This document shows, in pieces, positions 52,281 through 60,872 of a DNA stretch of 64,000 nucleotides (positions are counted from its first letter, which is position 1; each line of letters begins with the position of its first letter). Under the pieces are notes generated by a model that was given only the letters and a program-made list of their open reading frames with translations, did not search any database and was not told the DNA's origin. The translations under genes and the position numbers were made by a program. The DNA is from Abyssibius alkaniclasticus. Lineage in GTDB: Bacteria; Pseudomonadota; Alphaproteobacteria; Rhodobacterales; Rhodobacteraceae. The stretch covers positions 962,501 through 1,026,500 of the forward strand of contig NZ_CP095732.1 of assembly GCF_020447305.1 (NCBI RefSeq), written 5' to 3'.

Positions 52281-53630
52281 ATGGTGTTGGCCGAGCGCAA
52301 CGACATATCGGGCCTTCTGGCCTTCATCAGCCGTGAAGGTGACTGGCGGGAGCGGCTGCAGGACGTGGTCGCGGAACACCTGATGCCCGCGCTGGAGGAA
52401 TTCGAGATCGACCAGGACGGCTTGGCCGACCTGCTGGGCGAGCAGTGGTCTGGCGTCCTTTGGGGCTGTGGTTTCGAGGATTTCCTTGGCCAGCGCTATG
52501 AGGACGGCAACATCGTCGATCTCTACCTGAAACGGCGCGGCTGGAAGGAAACGGCGCTGAACAAGGCCTATTTCGCCGCGCTGAGGGATGCGCCGGTCAG
52601 TCTTTACGAAGTCAGCGATGTCCAGCCCGGGACGTCTATGGTGCTGCGCGACTTGTTGTCGGATGCCGCACCCCTAACGGTCAGAGAGAAATCCGCCACG
52701 CGGACGCTGAAGCAATGGGACAGGATTGCCGTTCGGGTGGTGGCCGAGCGGGATCACCATGTCATCTCCGGGGCGCTGTTGCCCTACCGGGCCGAGGCGG
52801 TGGATTTCCTGTTTGCCGGGCTGCGCGATGCCCTGAAGCTGAAGAAACGAGATGCGCTGCGGCTTTCGCACGATCAGCTGATGGGCTGCGCGCCCATCTT
52901 CACCTCCACCTGGCTGTTCATCGAGATTGACCGCGCTCTCACTCCGGACCAGCCGCAGTTCACCAATTCGGACGGCGACGATGTGCTGTTCCACGATCTG
53001 CGCTACCCGCTTGCCAGCGGCGTGACGCAGAAAGCAGTGGCGGAGCGTTTGGACCGGGTGAAGGGCTTCCTGGCCGAGGGGCCGAAGTTCTGGAACTGGC
53101 TGGCCACTCGCGAGGCGCGCGGTGGAAAGGCGGGCGGTGGCATCATGCTGGATACGCAGATGGAGGAGGGGGCCACCGTTCTGGGCTCGCTGGAACTGAC
53201 GGGTAAGAGGCTGCTAGTGACCGTCAACTCGGCCGAGCGGGCGGCCAAGGTCCAGAAGTTGATCGGCGCGGCCGCCGGGGATCTGCTGAGGGCTCCGTTG
53301 ACCACGATCCGGACGGTTGAGCAGATGCGGGCCGACCAACGGCGTGACGGGCCAAGTGACGCCGCCGATGAAATCCCGCCCGAGATCGCGCGCCAGCTCA
53401 TGCGGGATCACCTGGACAAGCACTACCGCGAAGCGCTGGACGCGCCGATCCCGGCGCTGGGCGGCAAGTCACCACGTCAGGCTGTCCGGACGGCTGCGGG
53501 GCGCGAGAAGGTGATCGACTGGCTGAAGATGCTGGAGAACCGCAGCGCCGGACATGGGGAGGGGCCGATTGCCGAGTACGATTTTGGCTGGATTTGGGTC
53601 GAGCTTGGGCTTCAGGATCATCGGAAATGA
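52281..53630 (+). CDS. Unknown protein paired with the OLD-like gene
   Basis: 449 residues if read from ATG 52281. The AAAAGGA motif is then too close, so TTG 52287 is an alternative start. The sequence is acidic and helical at the N-terminus, with WSGVLWGCGFEDFLGQRYED (about 52-72). The C-terminal ~80 residues contain IPALGGKSPRQAVRTAAGRE and KVIDWLKMLEN, a motif I associate with conserved hypothetical proteins of alphaproteobacteria. No nuclease or helicase motif. GajB-like UvrD helicase motifs are absent, so this is not a standard Gabija partner. The gene ends about 210 bases before the right attachment site. Confidence 0.62.
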   Translation: MVLAERNDISGLLAFISREGDWRERLQDVVAEHLMPALEEFEIDQDGLADLLGEQWSGVLWGCGFEDFLGQRYEDGNIVDLYLKRRGWKETALNKAYFAALRDAPVSLYEVSDVQPGTSMVLRDLLSDAAPLTVREKSATRTLKQWDRIAVRVVAERDHHVISGALLPYRAEAVDFLFAGLRDALKLKKRDALRLSHDQLMGCAPIFTSTWLFIEIDRALTPDQPQFTNSDGDDVLFHDLRYPLASGVTQKAVAERLDRVKGFLAEGPKFWNWLATREARGGKAGGGIMLDTQMEEGATVLGSLELTGKRLLVTVNSAERAAKVQKLIGAAAGDLLRAPLTTIRTVEQMRADQRRDGPSDAADEIPPEIARQLMRDHLDKHYREALDAPIPALGGKSPRQAVRTAAGREKVIDWLKMLENRSAGHGEGPIAEYDFGWIWVELGLQDHRK

Positions 53631-53841
53631 AGGCCGACAAGGCGGTCAGCGATGATGATCTGCGGGGGAGGGCGCGAGGGCTACATCAACACCACATCAA
53701 CCTGCGACTGTAGGCCTCGTGCCGGTCTTGCGTGTGAATCCGTGCGAATGCTGATGTTTGCGAGGGTGAAAATCACGCCATAACAAAGGCTTGCTCCGTA
53801 AGACGCTGATTTCGATGATTATTCCGTTTTGCCCTTCCATG

Positions 53842-53890
53842 GGCTCATAACCTGAAGGTCGTAGGTTCAAATCCTACCCCCGCAACCAAA
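53842..53890 (+). repeat. attR of the prophage and attL of the remnant element
   Basis: A 49-base copy of the tRNA-fMet 3' half (from ggctcataacc to ccgcaaccaaa), matching 2688-2736 except for three substitutions. It is identical over 47 bases to 55282-55328. It marks the right end of the 51-kb prophage and, with the third copy, bounds a 1.5-kb segment. Without a 5' half it is not a functional tRNA. A GC hairpin without T run lies downstream (53918-53933). Confidence 0.85.
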
Positions 53891-53955
53891 CTTTACACGC
53901 AAATACAATACCTTACGCCCCGCATCCGCGGGGACGTCTGCGTTGGGGAAACGCG

Positions 53956-53976
53956 TGGTGCTACAATGGTGCTACA
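53956..53976 (+). repeat. Two TGGTGCTACA repeats, 11-bp spacing
   Basis: TGGTGCTACA occurs at 53956-53965 and 53967-53976, one helical turn apart, 66 bases inside this attachment site. Three more copies with the same spacing lie near the other end of the remnant (55132-55162). Such phased direct repeats near both ends suggest integrase arm-binding sites. Confidence 0.65.
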
Positions 53977-54105
53977 AATGCCATTCGGATACGCCGTCCG
54001 TTGTCCTATCCCAATAGCATAAAACTGCCTAAGGTGGAATAGTATTGTTGTCACGTCGACTTTAACGCGTTACTCGTTTCGAAAAGTAAAGTGTGGGAAC
54101 GTAAA

Positions 54106-54741
54106 ATGAATTGGCTGAAAATTGTTGCCCTCTGTGTGATGCCTACACCTGGAATTGCTCAAGAGGCAAATTCAAACGTCGATATCATTGAACATAATGG
54201 TAGGTATATTTCTGGTGAGATGTCCTTTGCTTGTCCATCGGTTGGCGTGTTGGCGGATTCCGATAACAGTGAATTATCACCAAGTGGGTTGGTCGTCGGT
54301 TCCGATGAAAATGGCATTCTAACCTTGAAGGTGCCGATCCCTGAAGGTTGTGATAGTGGCGGAGACTATTACGTCAAATACAGGCTGTGGGCGACAGTGA
54401 TCGATCCTGAGGTTTTGGAGTTTGTCACTCTTAACCGAGAAATTAGTTGTAGCGGCATCTATAGGCAAGATGATGTTGTCGTTTCGAATTGCCGATTGAA
54501 CGCTCCTTTCTACCCGATGGATTCCTCAACTTCCGAGTTTCCAAGGCAACCAAGCTGGCCAACTGTGCGTGGCGACCTGTTTTATCTTACAGATTTGGCG
54601 GGCGCCTTGGCCACGCTTGGTTTGGCGAGCCGGGAATGTTCAGCTCAGGAGTGGCAGGAGTTTAACGAGCGGGCACCGAGTACCGTGAATGTTCATTGGA
54701 TGCGACGTGCAAATTGCGATGAATTGGAGATTGTAGAATGA
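54106..54741 (+). CDS. Secreted protein, cargo of the remnant element
   Basis: 211 residues from ATG 54106; a GTG at 54091 would add five. Residues 1-18 form a signal peptide (WLKIVALCVMPTPGIAQ). The mature part has six or more cysteines (FACPSV, EGCDSG, ISCSGIY, NCRLN, SRECSA, ANCDELE), fitting an oxidised periplasmic or secreted protein. AT-richer than the prophage. No family recognised. Its stop overlaps the next start by four bases (ATGA), so it led an operon. Confidence 0.62.
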   Translation: MNWLKIVALCVMPTPGIAQEANSNVDIIEHNGRYISGEMSFACPSVGVLADSDNSELSPSGLVVGSDENGILTLKVPIPEGCDSGGDYYVKYRLWATVIDPEVLEFVTLNREISCSGIYRQDDVVVSNCRLNAPFYPMDSSTSEFPRQPSWPTVRGDLFYLTDLAGALATLGLASRECSAQEWQEFNERAPSTVNVHWMRRANCDELEIVE

Positions 54742-54977
54742 CAAATCCGGCACTTATTTACGACTTGATCAATACCGGCAAGATTAACATCTATAATGGT
54801 CAGCCATCGCAATTGACGATTGATGGTGCGATGCAGTCCGGCTTGCCAAGTAACACTCTTGCCGGATTTCTTTTGCTAGCCGCCATAGCGAGCTTGCGGG
54901 CATTCTCAACCGAGATATCGGGAAACCGCCCCAGCAAGAGCCGCTCGGGCTTACCGTCTATGCGCTTGTACAAATAG
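54738..54977 (+). pseudogene. Truncated second cargo gene
   Basis: The frame opens with ATG overlapping the upstream stop, and its first ~33 residues look genuine (NPALIYDLINTGKINIYNGQ). From about 54840 on it is translated antisense through the integrase fragment (LLLAAIASLRAFSTEISGN), which is not its own sequence. The natural end has therefore been lost at a junction near 54835-54860. The intact product is unknown. Confidence 0.55.
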
Positions 54978-55117
54978 AAGCTCTTTGTGCCAGCCCCCGT
55001 CACAGCCATCACCAAGCCCTTCTCGCGCTCGTCGTAGTAGTAATCCTTACCGCCTTTAACGGCAGCGGGTGCCTTTGAGAGCGCGGCTTTGGTGAAGTTC
55101 AAATGATGGCTGGCCAT
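54800..55117 (-). pseudogene. Integrase N-terminal fragment of the remnant element
   Basis: About 105 codons from ATG 55117 (ASHHLNFTKAALSKAPAAV) with the DUF4102-type arm-binding domain: YYYDEREKGLVMAVTGAG, KSFYLYKRIDGKPERLLLGR, FPDISVENARKLAMAASKRN. Similarity to integrases ends after residue ~87. The core-binding and catalytic domains with Arg, His, Arg and Tyr residues are absent. It reads away from the third attachment site, the usual orientation for an integrase next to its site. It differs from the prophage integrase, so it belonged to another element. Confidence 0.78.
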
Positions 55118-55131
55118 GGTTACTCCCAAAC

Positions 55132-55162
55132 TGGTGCTACGGTGGTGCTACGCTGGTGCTAC
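55132..55162 (+). repeat. Three TGGTGCTAC repeats, 11-bp spacing
   Basis: TGGTGCTAC at 55132-55140, 55143-55151 and 55154-55162, each 11 bases apart, just upstream of the integrase fragment start and 120 bases from the third attachment copy. The same word and spacing occur at 53956-53976. Probable arm-type sites of the lost integrase. Confidence 0.68.
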
Positions 55163-55281
55163 ACTATGGAGCAATTTTGGGCAATGTTCAGCGTTGACGA
55201 TAAAGCCATGAACCTATCTAACATACTGACAAAGAACGTTAAAAATATCTTCAGCAATTTCCATCAGTCACCCGCCTATGA

Positions 55282-55328
55282 GGCTCATAACCTGAAGGTC
55301 GTAGGTTCAAATCCTACCCCCGCAACCA
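55282..55328 (+). repeat. Third tRNA-fMet 3' copy, right end of the remnant element
   Basis: 47 bases identical to 53842-53888. Beyond it lies host DNA leading into the carbohydrate operon. This is probably the oldest, original tRNA 3' end, separated from its 5' half by successive insertions. The sequence after the CCA differs from that after the other copies. Confidence 0.82.
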
Positions 55329-55415
55329 GAATTTCCCGAAATATCTGATAGTTTCGCCCTGAATTCACGGAGTGTTTTGAAGGAACTTTGGAAGATCTTC
55401 GTGGATTTTGCCGGT

Positions 55416-56360
55416 TCACCTGCCTGAAGAATTCAACAGCTTCTTTACCTGCGCGTAGTTTTGCAATCCGCCGGTGCCGCCTGTTGCCTGAACGGTCAGG
55501 GCGCCACACGCGTTGGCGTGTGCAAGGCAGTCTGCGGGTTTGCTGCGCTTTAGCATTGCGTGCAGGAAGCCAGCATTGAAGCTGTCGCCTGCGCCAGTCG
55601 TATCTATCACAGTTGCAGGAAATCCCGGATGGCGGATCTGGCCGTCAGCCGAAGAATACAGCGCGCCGTCGGCTCCAAGTTTCAGGGCAATCGTTTGGGC
55701 GCCCATAGCGTGCAGCCGTTCCAACCCATCATGAACATCGGCGCAACCGGTAATTGCTGCGAGTTCAACCTTATTGGGAAAGATGACTGAAACATGCGGC
55801 AGCACAGCCGTCAGTGCAGCCTGGTCCCAGGTTTCAGACGGGTCCCAGCCAAGGTCGAGCGAAGTTGTCTGGCCCTCGGACCGGGCGGCGGCGAACAAAT
55901 CTTCAAGCCCCGGCCGCAAGGCAGATTGAATGAAGAAAGAGCCGACATGCAGGTGCCGCGCATCGTGCAGCAGGTCCATATCAATATCGCCAGTGCCAAA
56001 ATTGCTCATGGTGCCATAGCGCGTCAAAAGCATTCGGTCCTTTGGGTATGACAGCGAGATTGTCATACCCGTCTGCTGGCCCTGTGCCACCTTTATGCCC
56101 GAAATATCAACACCTTCGGCAATCAGCGCATCGCGGCAGAACTGGCCGTAGGTATCATCGCCAACCATGCTGCACATCGCGGTTTTCAACCCGAGGCGCT
56201 GCATAAGCACACAGGCAATGGCGGTGGAACTGCCCAAGGTCAGAACTTCGCTTTCAAAGGCTTGCTCGGTGCCAAGACGCGGGCCATCGACCGTGAAGCC
56301 AGACAAGATCAGGTCGGGGTTCAACTCGCCAATGGCAAGAACATCAAATTGCCGTTTCAT
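55416..56360 (-). CDS. PfkB-family carbohydrate kinase
   Basis: 314 residues. The start KRQFDVLAIGELNPDLILSG and the C-terminal PfkB signature VIDTTGAGDSFNAGFLHAML (with catalytic Asp in GAGD) are clear, together with FPNKVELAAITG in the middle. It transfers phosphate from ATP to a sugar or sugar phosphate. Last gene of a minus-strand operon with a SIS protein and a KbaZ-like protein, so the substrate may be a tagatose, fructose or deoxyhexulose phosphate. The specific substrate cannot be told from sequence. Confidence 0.88.
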   Translation of the reverse strand: MKRQFDVLAIGELNPDLILSGFTVDGPRLGTEQAFESEVLTLGSSTAIACVLMQRLGLKTAMCSMVGDDTYGQFCRDALIAEGVDISGIKVAQGQQTGMTISLSYPKDRMLLTRYGTMSNFGTGDIDMDLLHDARHLHVGSFFIQSALRPGLEDLFAAARSEGQTTSLDLGWDPSETWDQAALTAVLPHVSVIFPNKVELAAITGCADVHDGLERLHAMGAQTIALKLGADGALYSSADGQIRHPGFPATVIDTTGAGDSFNAGFLHAMLKRSKPADCLAHANACGALTVQATGGTGGLQNYAQVKKLLNSSGR

Positions 56361-56364
56361 GGCG

Positions 56365-57381
56365 CTAGAACATCACGACTTTGGACAGATTGACAGGGGC
56401 ATCGGGGTTCTGGTCGCGGCGCAATGCCGTGGCATAGGCAAAGATTTGCGCCGGAAGCAACACGGCTGCGGCACCCGTTGCATCATCCATGTCAGAAACA
56501 GGGCAGGCAAGTTCGGCAATATCGGCATAGGCGGCGGCATCATGGCCGATGACGATCACGCTTGCACCCAGTGCCTTGATGTCACGCGCCAATGCCAAGC
56601 CATGATCGCGCTCGGAAAGGGCAAAAAGCACGACGGCAGTATTTTCATCGGCGCAGGCCTTGGGGCCGTGGCGGTAGTCAAGGCTGTGATAGGCCTCGGA
56701 GGTCGCAATTGCCATTTCCTGTATTTTGAGCGCGGCTTCCAGTGCCAGCGGGTGCGAAGGGCCCGAAGCAAGAAAGACAAACCGGTCATAGGGGCGCGCA
56801 TTGGCCAATGCGCTCAGCGGTCCTTCGAAGGCCAGCGCGGCACGACCGGATGCAGGAAGTTTGACAAGCGCTTTGCGGTCCTTCGCTGTGCCAAACAGAT
56901 ATTGCGCGGTTATCAGCATGGTCGAAAATGACCGCAGCATCACCAAACCATCTTCATAGCCTTCAGAAATGAGCAGGCCATGATCGGCCTCATTCAGCAA
57001 ATCACTTTCTTCTGTGCAACTGATGCCCAACAGTCTGAACCCGGCAGCTTTCAGGGCACGATTGGCCAGGATCAGCTCGCTCGAATAACCCGAACGGCTA
57101 AAGCCGATGGCCAGTCGCCGTGCTGCGCTTGGCCGTGTTTCATATTCATCGAGCAGCACCTCACAAGACGGGATTGCGCGCGCATTCAAGCCGCGCCGGC
57201 GCATCCAGTCGGCCACGCTGAGCGCAAGATAATACGACGTGCCCGAGCCGAGCAGGATGAATTCATCGAAGTCTTCAACGGCAAAGGGCAGGGCAAGCGC
57301 ACCGCTTTCAAGCCGGCCAAGCAGCGCTTTCCAGGCATCGGGTTGGCTGATCAGTTCGCGCCAGGTTACATGTCCAGTCAT
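56365..57381 (-). CDS. SIS-domain sugar isomerase/deaminase (AgaS/GlmS-like)
   Basis: 338 residues with two SIS domains. The first shows FILLGSGTSYYLALSVADWM and AIGFSRSGYSSELI (about 40-115). The second shows VFLASGPSHPLALEAALKIQEMA and SLDYRHGPKACADENTAVV (about 200-250). This is the architecture of the isomerising half of GlmS and of AgaS, which act on amino-sugar phosphates. It lacks the glutaminase domain, so it probably works on a ketose or hexosamine phosphate supplied by the operon. Confidence 0.85.
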   Translation of the reverse strand: MTGHVTWRELISQPDAWKALLGRLESGALALPFAVEDFDEFILLGSGTSYYLALSVADWMRRRGLNARAIPSCEVLLDEYETRPSAARRLAIGFSRSGYSSELILANRALKAAGFRLLGISCTEESDLLNEADHGLLISEGYEDGLVMLRSFSTMLITAQYLFGTAKDRKALVKLPASGRAALAFEGPLSALANARPYDRFVFLASGPSHPLALEAALKIQEMAIATSEAYHSLDYRHGPKACADENTAVVLFALSERDHGLALARDIKALGASVIVIGHDAAAYADIAELACPVSDMDDATGAAAVLLPAQIFAYATALRRDQNPDAPVNLSKVVMF

Positions 57382-57383
57382 GA

Positions 57384-58367
57384 TCAGACTCCAGGTATAA
57401 GGGGGGTGTTAACAAGGTTTGGTGGTGTGTCGCCGTTCAACACGGCAAGCGCATTGCGCACCGCAGCTTCGGCCGCGTCAGATTTGGCCTTGTGCGTGAG
57501 GCCCGCCAGATGCGGGGTCAGGATGACGTTATCGAGCGCGAAGAGCGGACTTTCAAACAGCGGTTCGACATTGAACACGTCGAGTGCCGCTCCGGCAATC
57601 CTGCCGGTCTGCAAGGCCGAGCAAAGTGCGGCTTCGTCAATCAACTCGCCACGGGCGATGTTCACGATATAGGCGTGGCGCTGCATCAAACCTATTTCGC
57701 GCGCCCCGATCATGCCGCGGGTTTGCGCGTTGAGCGAAGCATAGATGCTGACAACATCGGCATTGGCCATCACCTCGTCCAGCGACATATAGCTGATGCC
57801 AAGCTCGGCACCGAAATCCGGGTCGGGCGTGCGGGTATGGCAGATGATTTTCATGCCAAAGGCTGCGGCCCGGCGCGCGGCGGCGCGGCCGATTTGCCCA
57901 AGCCCGACCATGCCGAAAGTCGCGCCAAATACATCCATGCTTCCCGGCGTATCGGCGGCCCATCGCCCTGCGCGAATGGCAATATCGCCGCGCCGTATCT
58001 GGCGCGTTATGGCCAGCATCAGCCCGATGGAAAACTCGGCGCATTGATTGGCGTTCACGCCCTTCACATTCGTTACCGCAATGCCGCGCGCGCTGGCGGC
58101 ATCGAGATCGATATTATCGGTGCCAGAGGTGTGATGCGCGATCACCCTCACTTTTGGCACAAGATCCAGCGCCGCGGCATCGGTGTTCATCACCCGCCCC
58201 ATGACGATGGCGTCAAAGCGCGCTAATTCTGCCAGGCCTTCGGTGGCGATTCGTGCAAATGGGATGAGGTCATCGAGATAGGTGACGTTATGGCCCGATT
58301 GCTCAAGCGCGGTCACGGCTTTCGGCAGGTCATGCAGGCTGTCGGAAATTACAAGAATGTGCTTCAT
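57384..58367 (-). CDS. D-2-hydroxyacid dehydrogenase (SerA/PGDH-like)
   Basis: 327 residues from ATG 58367, seven bases after the ABC gene stop. The Rossmann motif GMVGLGQIGRAAARRAAAFGM and the NAD-binding aspartate region are followed by catalytic Arg in NIARGELIDE, Glu in ALDVFNVEPL and His in LTPHLAGLT. It would oxidise a sugar-acid or reduce a keto-acid with NAD(P). Fits between ABC uptake and the SIS/kinase pair in the operon. Substrate unknown. Confidence 0.88.
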   Translation of the reverse strand: MKHILVISDSLHDLPKAVTALEQSGHNVTYLDDLIPFARIATEGLAELARFDAIVMGRVMNTDAAALDLVPKVRVIAHHTSGTDNIDLDAASARGIAVTNVKGVNANQCAEFSIGLMLAITRQIRRGDIAIRAGRWAADTPGSMDVFGATFGMVGLGQIGRAAARRAAAFGMKIICHTRTPDPDFGAELGISYMSLDEVMANADVVSIYASLNAQTRGMIGAREIGLMQRHAYIVNIARGELIDEAALCSALQTGRIAGAALDVFNVEPLFESPLFALDNVILTPHLAGLTHKAKSDAAEAAVRNALAVLNGDTPPNLVNTPLIPGV

Positions 58368-58374
58368 GCTCAAA

Positions 58375-59439
58375 TCAATTCTTTGTGGCGCGCACACCAT
58401 CGGCGGCAAAAAAATGCGCTTGGTTCAGGTCGGGTTTCAGCCAGACGGTCTTGCCCGTATCCACGTGCAAGCGGGCTTTGGTGACGATCGTCAGCGCCTG
58501 CCCGTCTTTTTCAACAAAGAGCATGGTTTCGCTGCCCGTCGCCTCGAAAGAGGTTACGATGGCGGGCACGGCGCCCTGGGTTTCAACCTCGTAAGCCGCA
58601 ATATGATCGGGGCGCAGTCCAAGGGTCATGCGGGCATCGGCGGCAAGATCGGCCGGCAGCGGTGCCGCCCAATCCGCAAACAGCCTGATGGCGCCATCCT
58701 CAACCGGCCCTTCCAGCAGGTTCATGGCGGGCGAGCCGATGAACGTGGCCACAAAAAGGTTGGCGGGCCGGTCATACAGTTCCAGCGGGCTGCCCACCTG
58801 CTCAACAATGCCTGCGCGCAGCACGACGATTTTATCGGCCATTGTCATGGCTTCGATCTGGTCATGGGTAACGTAAATCGAGGTTACGCCCAGACGGCGT
58901 TGCAGATCGCGAATTTCCGAACGCATCTGCACGCGCAGCTTGGCATCGAGGTTGGAAAGCGGTTCATCGAACAGAAACACTTTGGGATTGCGCACAATGG
59001 CGCGGCCCGTCGCAACCCGCTGGCGCTGCCCGCCCGAAAGCTCTTTCGGGTAGCGGTGCAAATACTCCTCCAGCCCCAGCGATTTTGCGGCGGCCAGAAC
59101 CTGTTCCCTAATCTTTTCCTTGGGCACGCCTGCCAGTTTCAGCGAGAAGCCCATGTTCTTTTCGACCGTGAAATGCGGGTAAAGCGCGTAATTCTGAAAG
59201 ACCATTGCGATGTCACGGTCTTTCGGGGCGACATGGGTTATCACCTGCCCGTCAATGGCCACATCGCCGCTGGTGACATCCTCAAGCCCCGCAACCATGC
59301 GCAAAAGCGTGGATTTTCCACAGCCCGAGGGGCCAACTAGAATGACAAACTCGCCATCTTCAATGTCGACATTCACACCTTTGATGACATCAACACTGCC
59401 AAAGGACTTGTGCAGGTTCCGCAGGGTTACAGTGCCCAT
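58375..59439 (-). CDS. ABC transporter ATPase (UgpC/MalK type)
   Basis: 354 residues. Walker A GPSGCGKSTLL, signature LSGGQRQRVA, Walker B VFLFDEPLSNLD, H-loop VTHDQIEA, and a C-terminal regulatory OB-like domain after about residue 240 (LGLRPDHIA). This is a carbohydrate-uptake CUT1-type ATPase. It would energise import with the binding protein at 62745; the permease genes are not in this window and probably lie beyond 64000. Confidence 0.93.
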   Translation of the reverse strand: MGTVTLRNLHKSFGSVDVIKGVNVDIEDGEFVILVGPSGCGKSTLLRMVAGLEDVTSGDVAIDGQVITHVAPKDRDIAMVFQNYALYPHFTVEKNMGFSLKLAGVPKEKIREQVLAAAKSLGLEEYLHRYPKELSGGQRQRVATGRAIVRNPKVFLFDEPLSNLDAKLRVQMRSEIRDLQRRLGVTSIYVTHDQIEAMTMADKIVVLRAGIVEQVGSPLELYDRPANLFVATFIGSPAMNLLEGPVEDGAIRLFADWAAPLPADLAADARMTLGLRPDHIAAYEVETQGAVPAIVTSFEATGSETMLFVEKDGQALTIVTKARLHVDTGKTVWLKPDLNQAHFFAADGVRATKN

Positions 59440-59440
59440 T

Positions 59441-60757
59441 TCAGCACTCCTTTTCCAAGGTCAAATGTGGGTCCGATGCCGCATAATAGGGTGCAAGTGC
59501 GCGGCGCACATAGCGGGTAACAATATCAGCACAGCGCGGCCTTGCGCGCCCTGAAGCAAGGTCATCGACATCGTGCGGCAGGTATTGGCTGAGCAACGGC
59601 TGCGGCCAATAGCAGGCATCGAGTGCTTCGAACAAGGCTTCCAGCACGCGTTCGACCGCTGGTGCTGTCCAGTAATAGCGGATGCGATCGGACCAGCTGA
59701 AATGCCGCAGCCAGGCCACATGGTCTGCATCACCGCTATAGTGGCCCTGCCAATGGGCCGGGTTGGCAAGCATTTCCGTTTCCAGAACGCTGCGCAGTTT
59801 GGGGGCCTTGCGCCCCAGGATTTCACCCGCCAGCATATCAAGCGCGTAAAGCCCTTCGCGCAGCGCAAATGTGGCTGCCGGGCCGACCTTGAGAATCGCA
59901 AAATGTCCCCGCACAAGCGCGGCATAGGCTTCTGGGCGCTGGTAATCGGTCGAATGCGCCTCATACACCGCGCCGTTCAGGCTGGCGGCCTTGCTGGTGA
60001 GCCCCCGCGCCGCATCGGGGGCGAAATGCACCACGGATTCATTGCCAAAATCCAGCCCCGGCTGCACGACAATGCCACAGACGCGGGCAAAGGCGGCTTC
60101 CAGCCCCAAAGCGGCGAATGCGTCCTTATGCGCGCGCCAGGTGGCACCGACATGGGCGGGGTCGGTTGGCACAATCTTGTGACCTGCGCCCATGCCGCCG
60201 GGTGGGGGCACTTCGGTGCCGATGACGTAAATCGGGCGCGGGGCACTTTCGGGCAGGGCGGCTTCGGCGGCCTGTGCCAGTGTTGCGGCCCGTTCGGCGC
60301 ATATGGCTTCGGGCAGGATCTCCGGGTCACCCGCGCAACGCATCGAACAATCCAGGTGGATTTTCTGGAAGCCCGCCAGCACATAGGCCGTGACCATCGT
60401 CACAGCGTTTTTCATTGCGTCAGCGGCGGGCAGGTTGCGCCAGGGTTGTGGGCCCAAATGGTCTCCACCCAGCAACAGCCTGTCGGCAGGCAGGCCGATC
60501 TCGGCTGCAATACCCCTGACACGCGCCACAAAATCAGCGGGCTGCATTCCCGTATAGCCACCGTCCTGGTTTACCTGATTGCAGGTCGCCTCGATCAGTG
60601 CGATCTGCCCGGATTCGCGCGCGGCCGCAAGGGCGGCCCGCAATACCAGCGGATGTGCGCTGCACACTGCCGTCAGGCCCATCGGTGCGCCGGCAAGGTT
60701 TGCCGCAAATACCGCCCGGGCAAAGCCTGCGGATGAGGGGGGTGCTTTGGTGAACAT
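59441..60757 (-). CDS. kbaZ: Tagatose-bisphosphate aldolase non-catalytic subunit (KbaZ/GatZ-like)
   Basis: 438 residues, normal for KbaZ/GatZ. Segments: GLTAVCSAHPLVLRAALAAA, EATCNQVNQDGGYTGMQPAD, LLLGGDHLGPQPWRNLPA, IHLDCSMRCAGDP, and IGTEVPPPGGM. In enteric bacteria this subunit stabilises the KbaY/GatY aldolase; some alphaproteobacterial relatives lie in operons without it. No KbaY is in this window. First gene of the minus-strand operon; the next gene starts one base after its stop. Confidence 0.85.
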   Translation of the reverse strand: MFTKAPPSSAGFARAVFAANLAGAPMGLTAVCSAHPLVLRAALAAARESGQIALIEATCNQVNQDGGYTGMQPADFVARVRGIAAEIGLPADRLLLGGDHLGPQPWRNLPAADAMKNAVTMVTAYVLAGFQKIHLDCSMRCAGDPEILPEAICAERAATLAQAAEAALPESAPRPIYVIGTEVPPPGGMGAGHKIVPTDPAHVGATWRAHKDAFAALGLEAAFARVCGIVVQPGLDFGNESVVHFAPDAARGLTSKAASLNGAVYEAHSTDYQRPEAYAALVRGHFAILKVGPAATFALREGLYALDMLAGEILGRKAPKLRSVLETEMLANPAHWQGHYSGDADHVAWLRHFSWSDRIRYYWTAPAVERVLEALFEALDACYWPQPLLSQYLPHDVDDLASGRARPRCADIVTRYVRRALAPYYAASDPHLTLEKEC

Positions 60758-60872
60758 TTCTGTAGGCTATCCAAAAACGATCAAAAGTAAACACAAAAAT
60801 GCACGAAAATGCTTGATTGTTGTGCGCAAGGCCTGCAGGCTGTGCCAAAGAACGCAATTCAAAGGCAAAGCG
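60758..60872. promoter_or_regulatory. Divergent promoter region with phased A-tract motifs
   Basis: The gap between the divergent kbaZ operon and dehydratase holds four C(A/G)AAA-type motifs beginning at 60772, 60782, 60794 and 60804, spaced 10, 12 and 10 bases. DeoR-type sugar repressors often bind such direct repeats, and kbaZ-type operons are commonly DeoR-controlled. No regulator gene is visible in the window, so this is inference. Confidence 0.4.

Noticed and set aside
53918-53933. GC hairpin after attR as a terminator
   Set aside because: It has no T run, and the gene before it is only a tRNA fragment.
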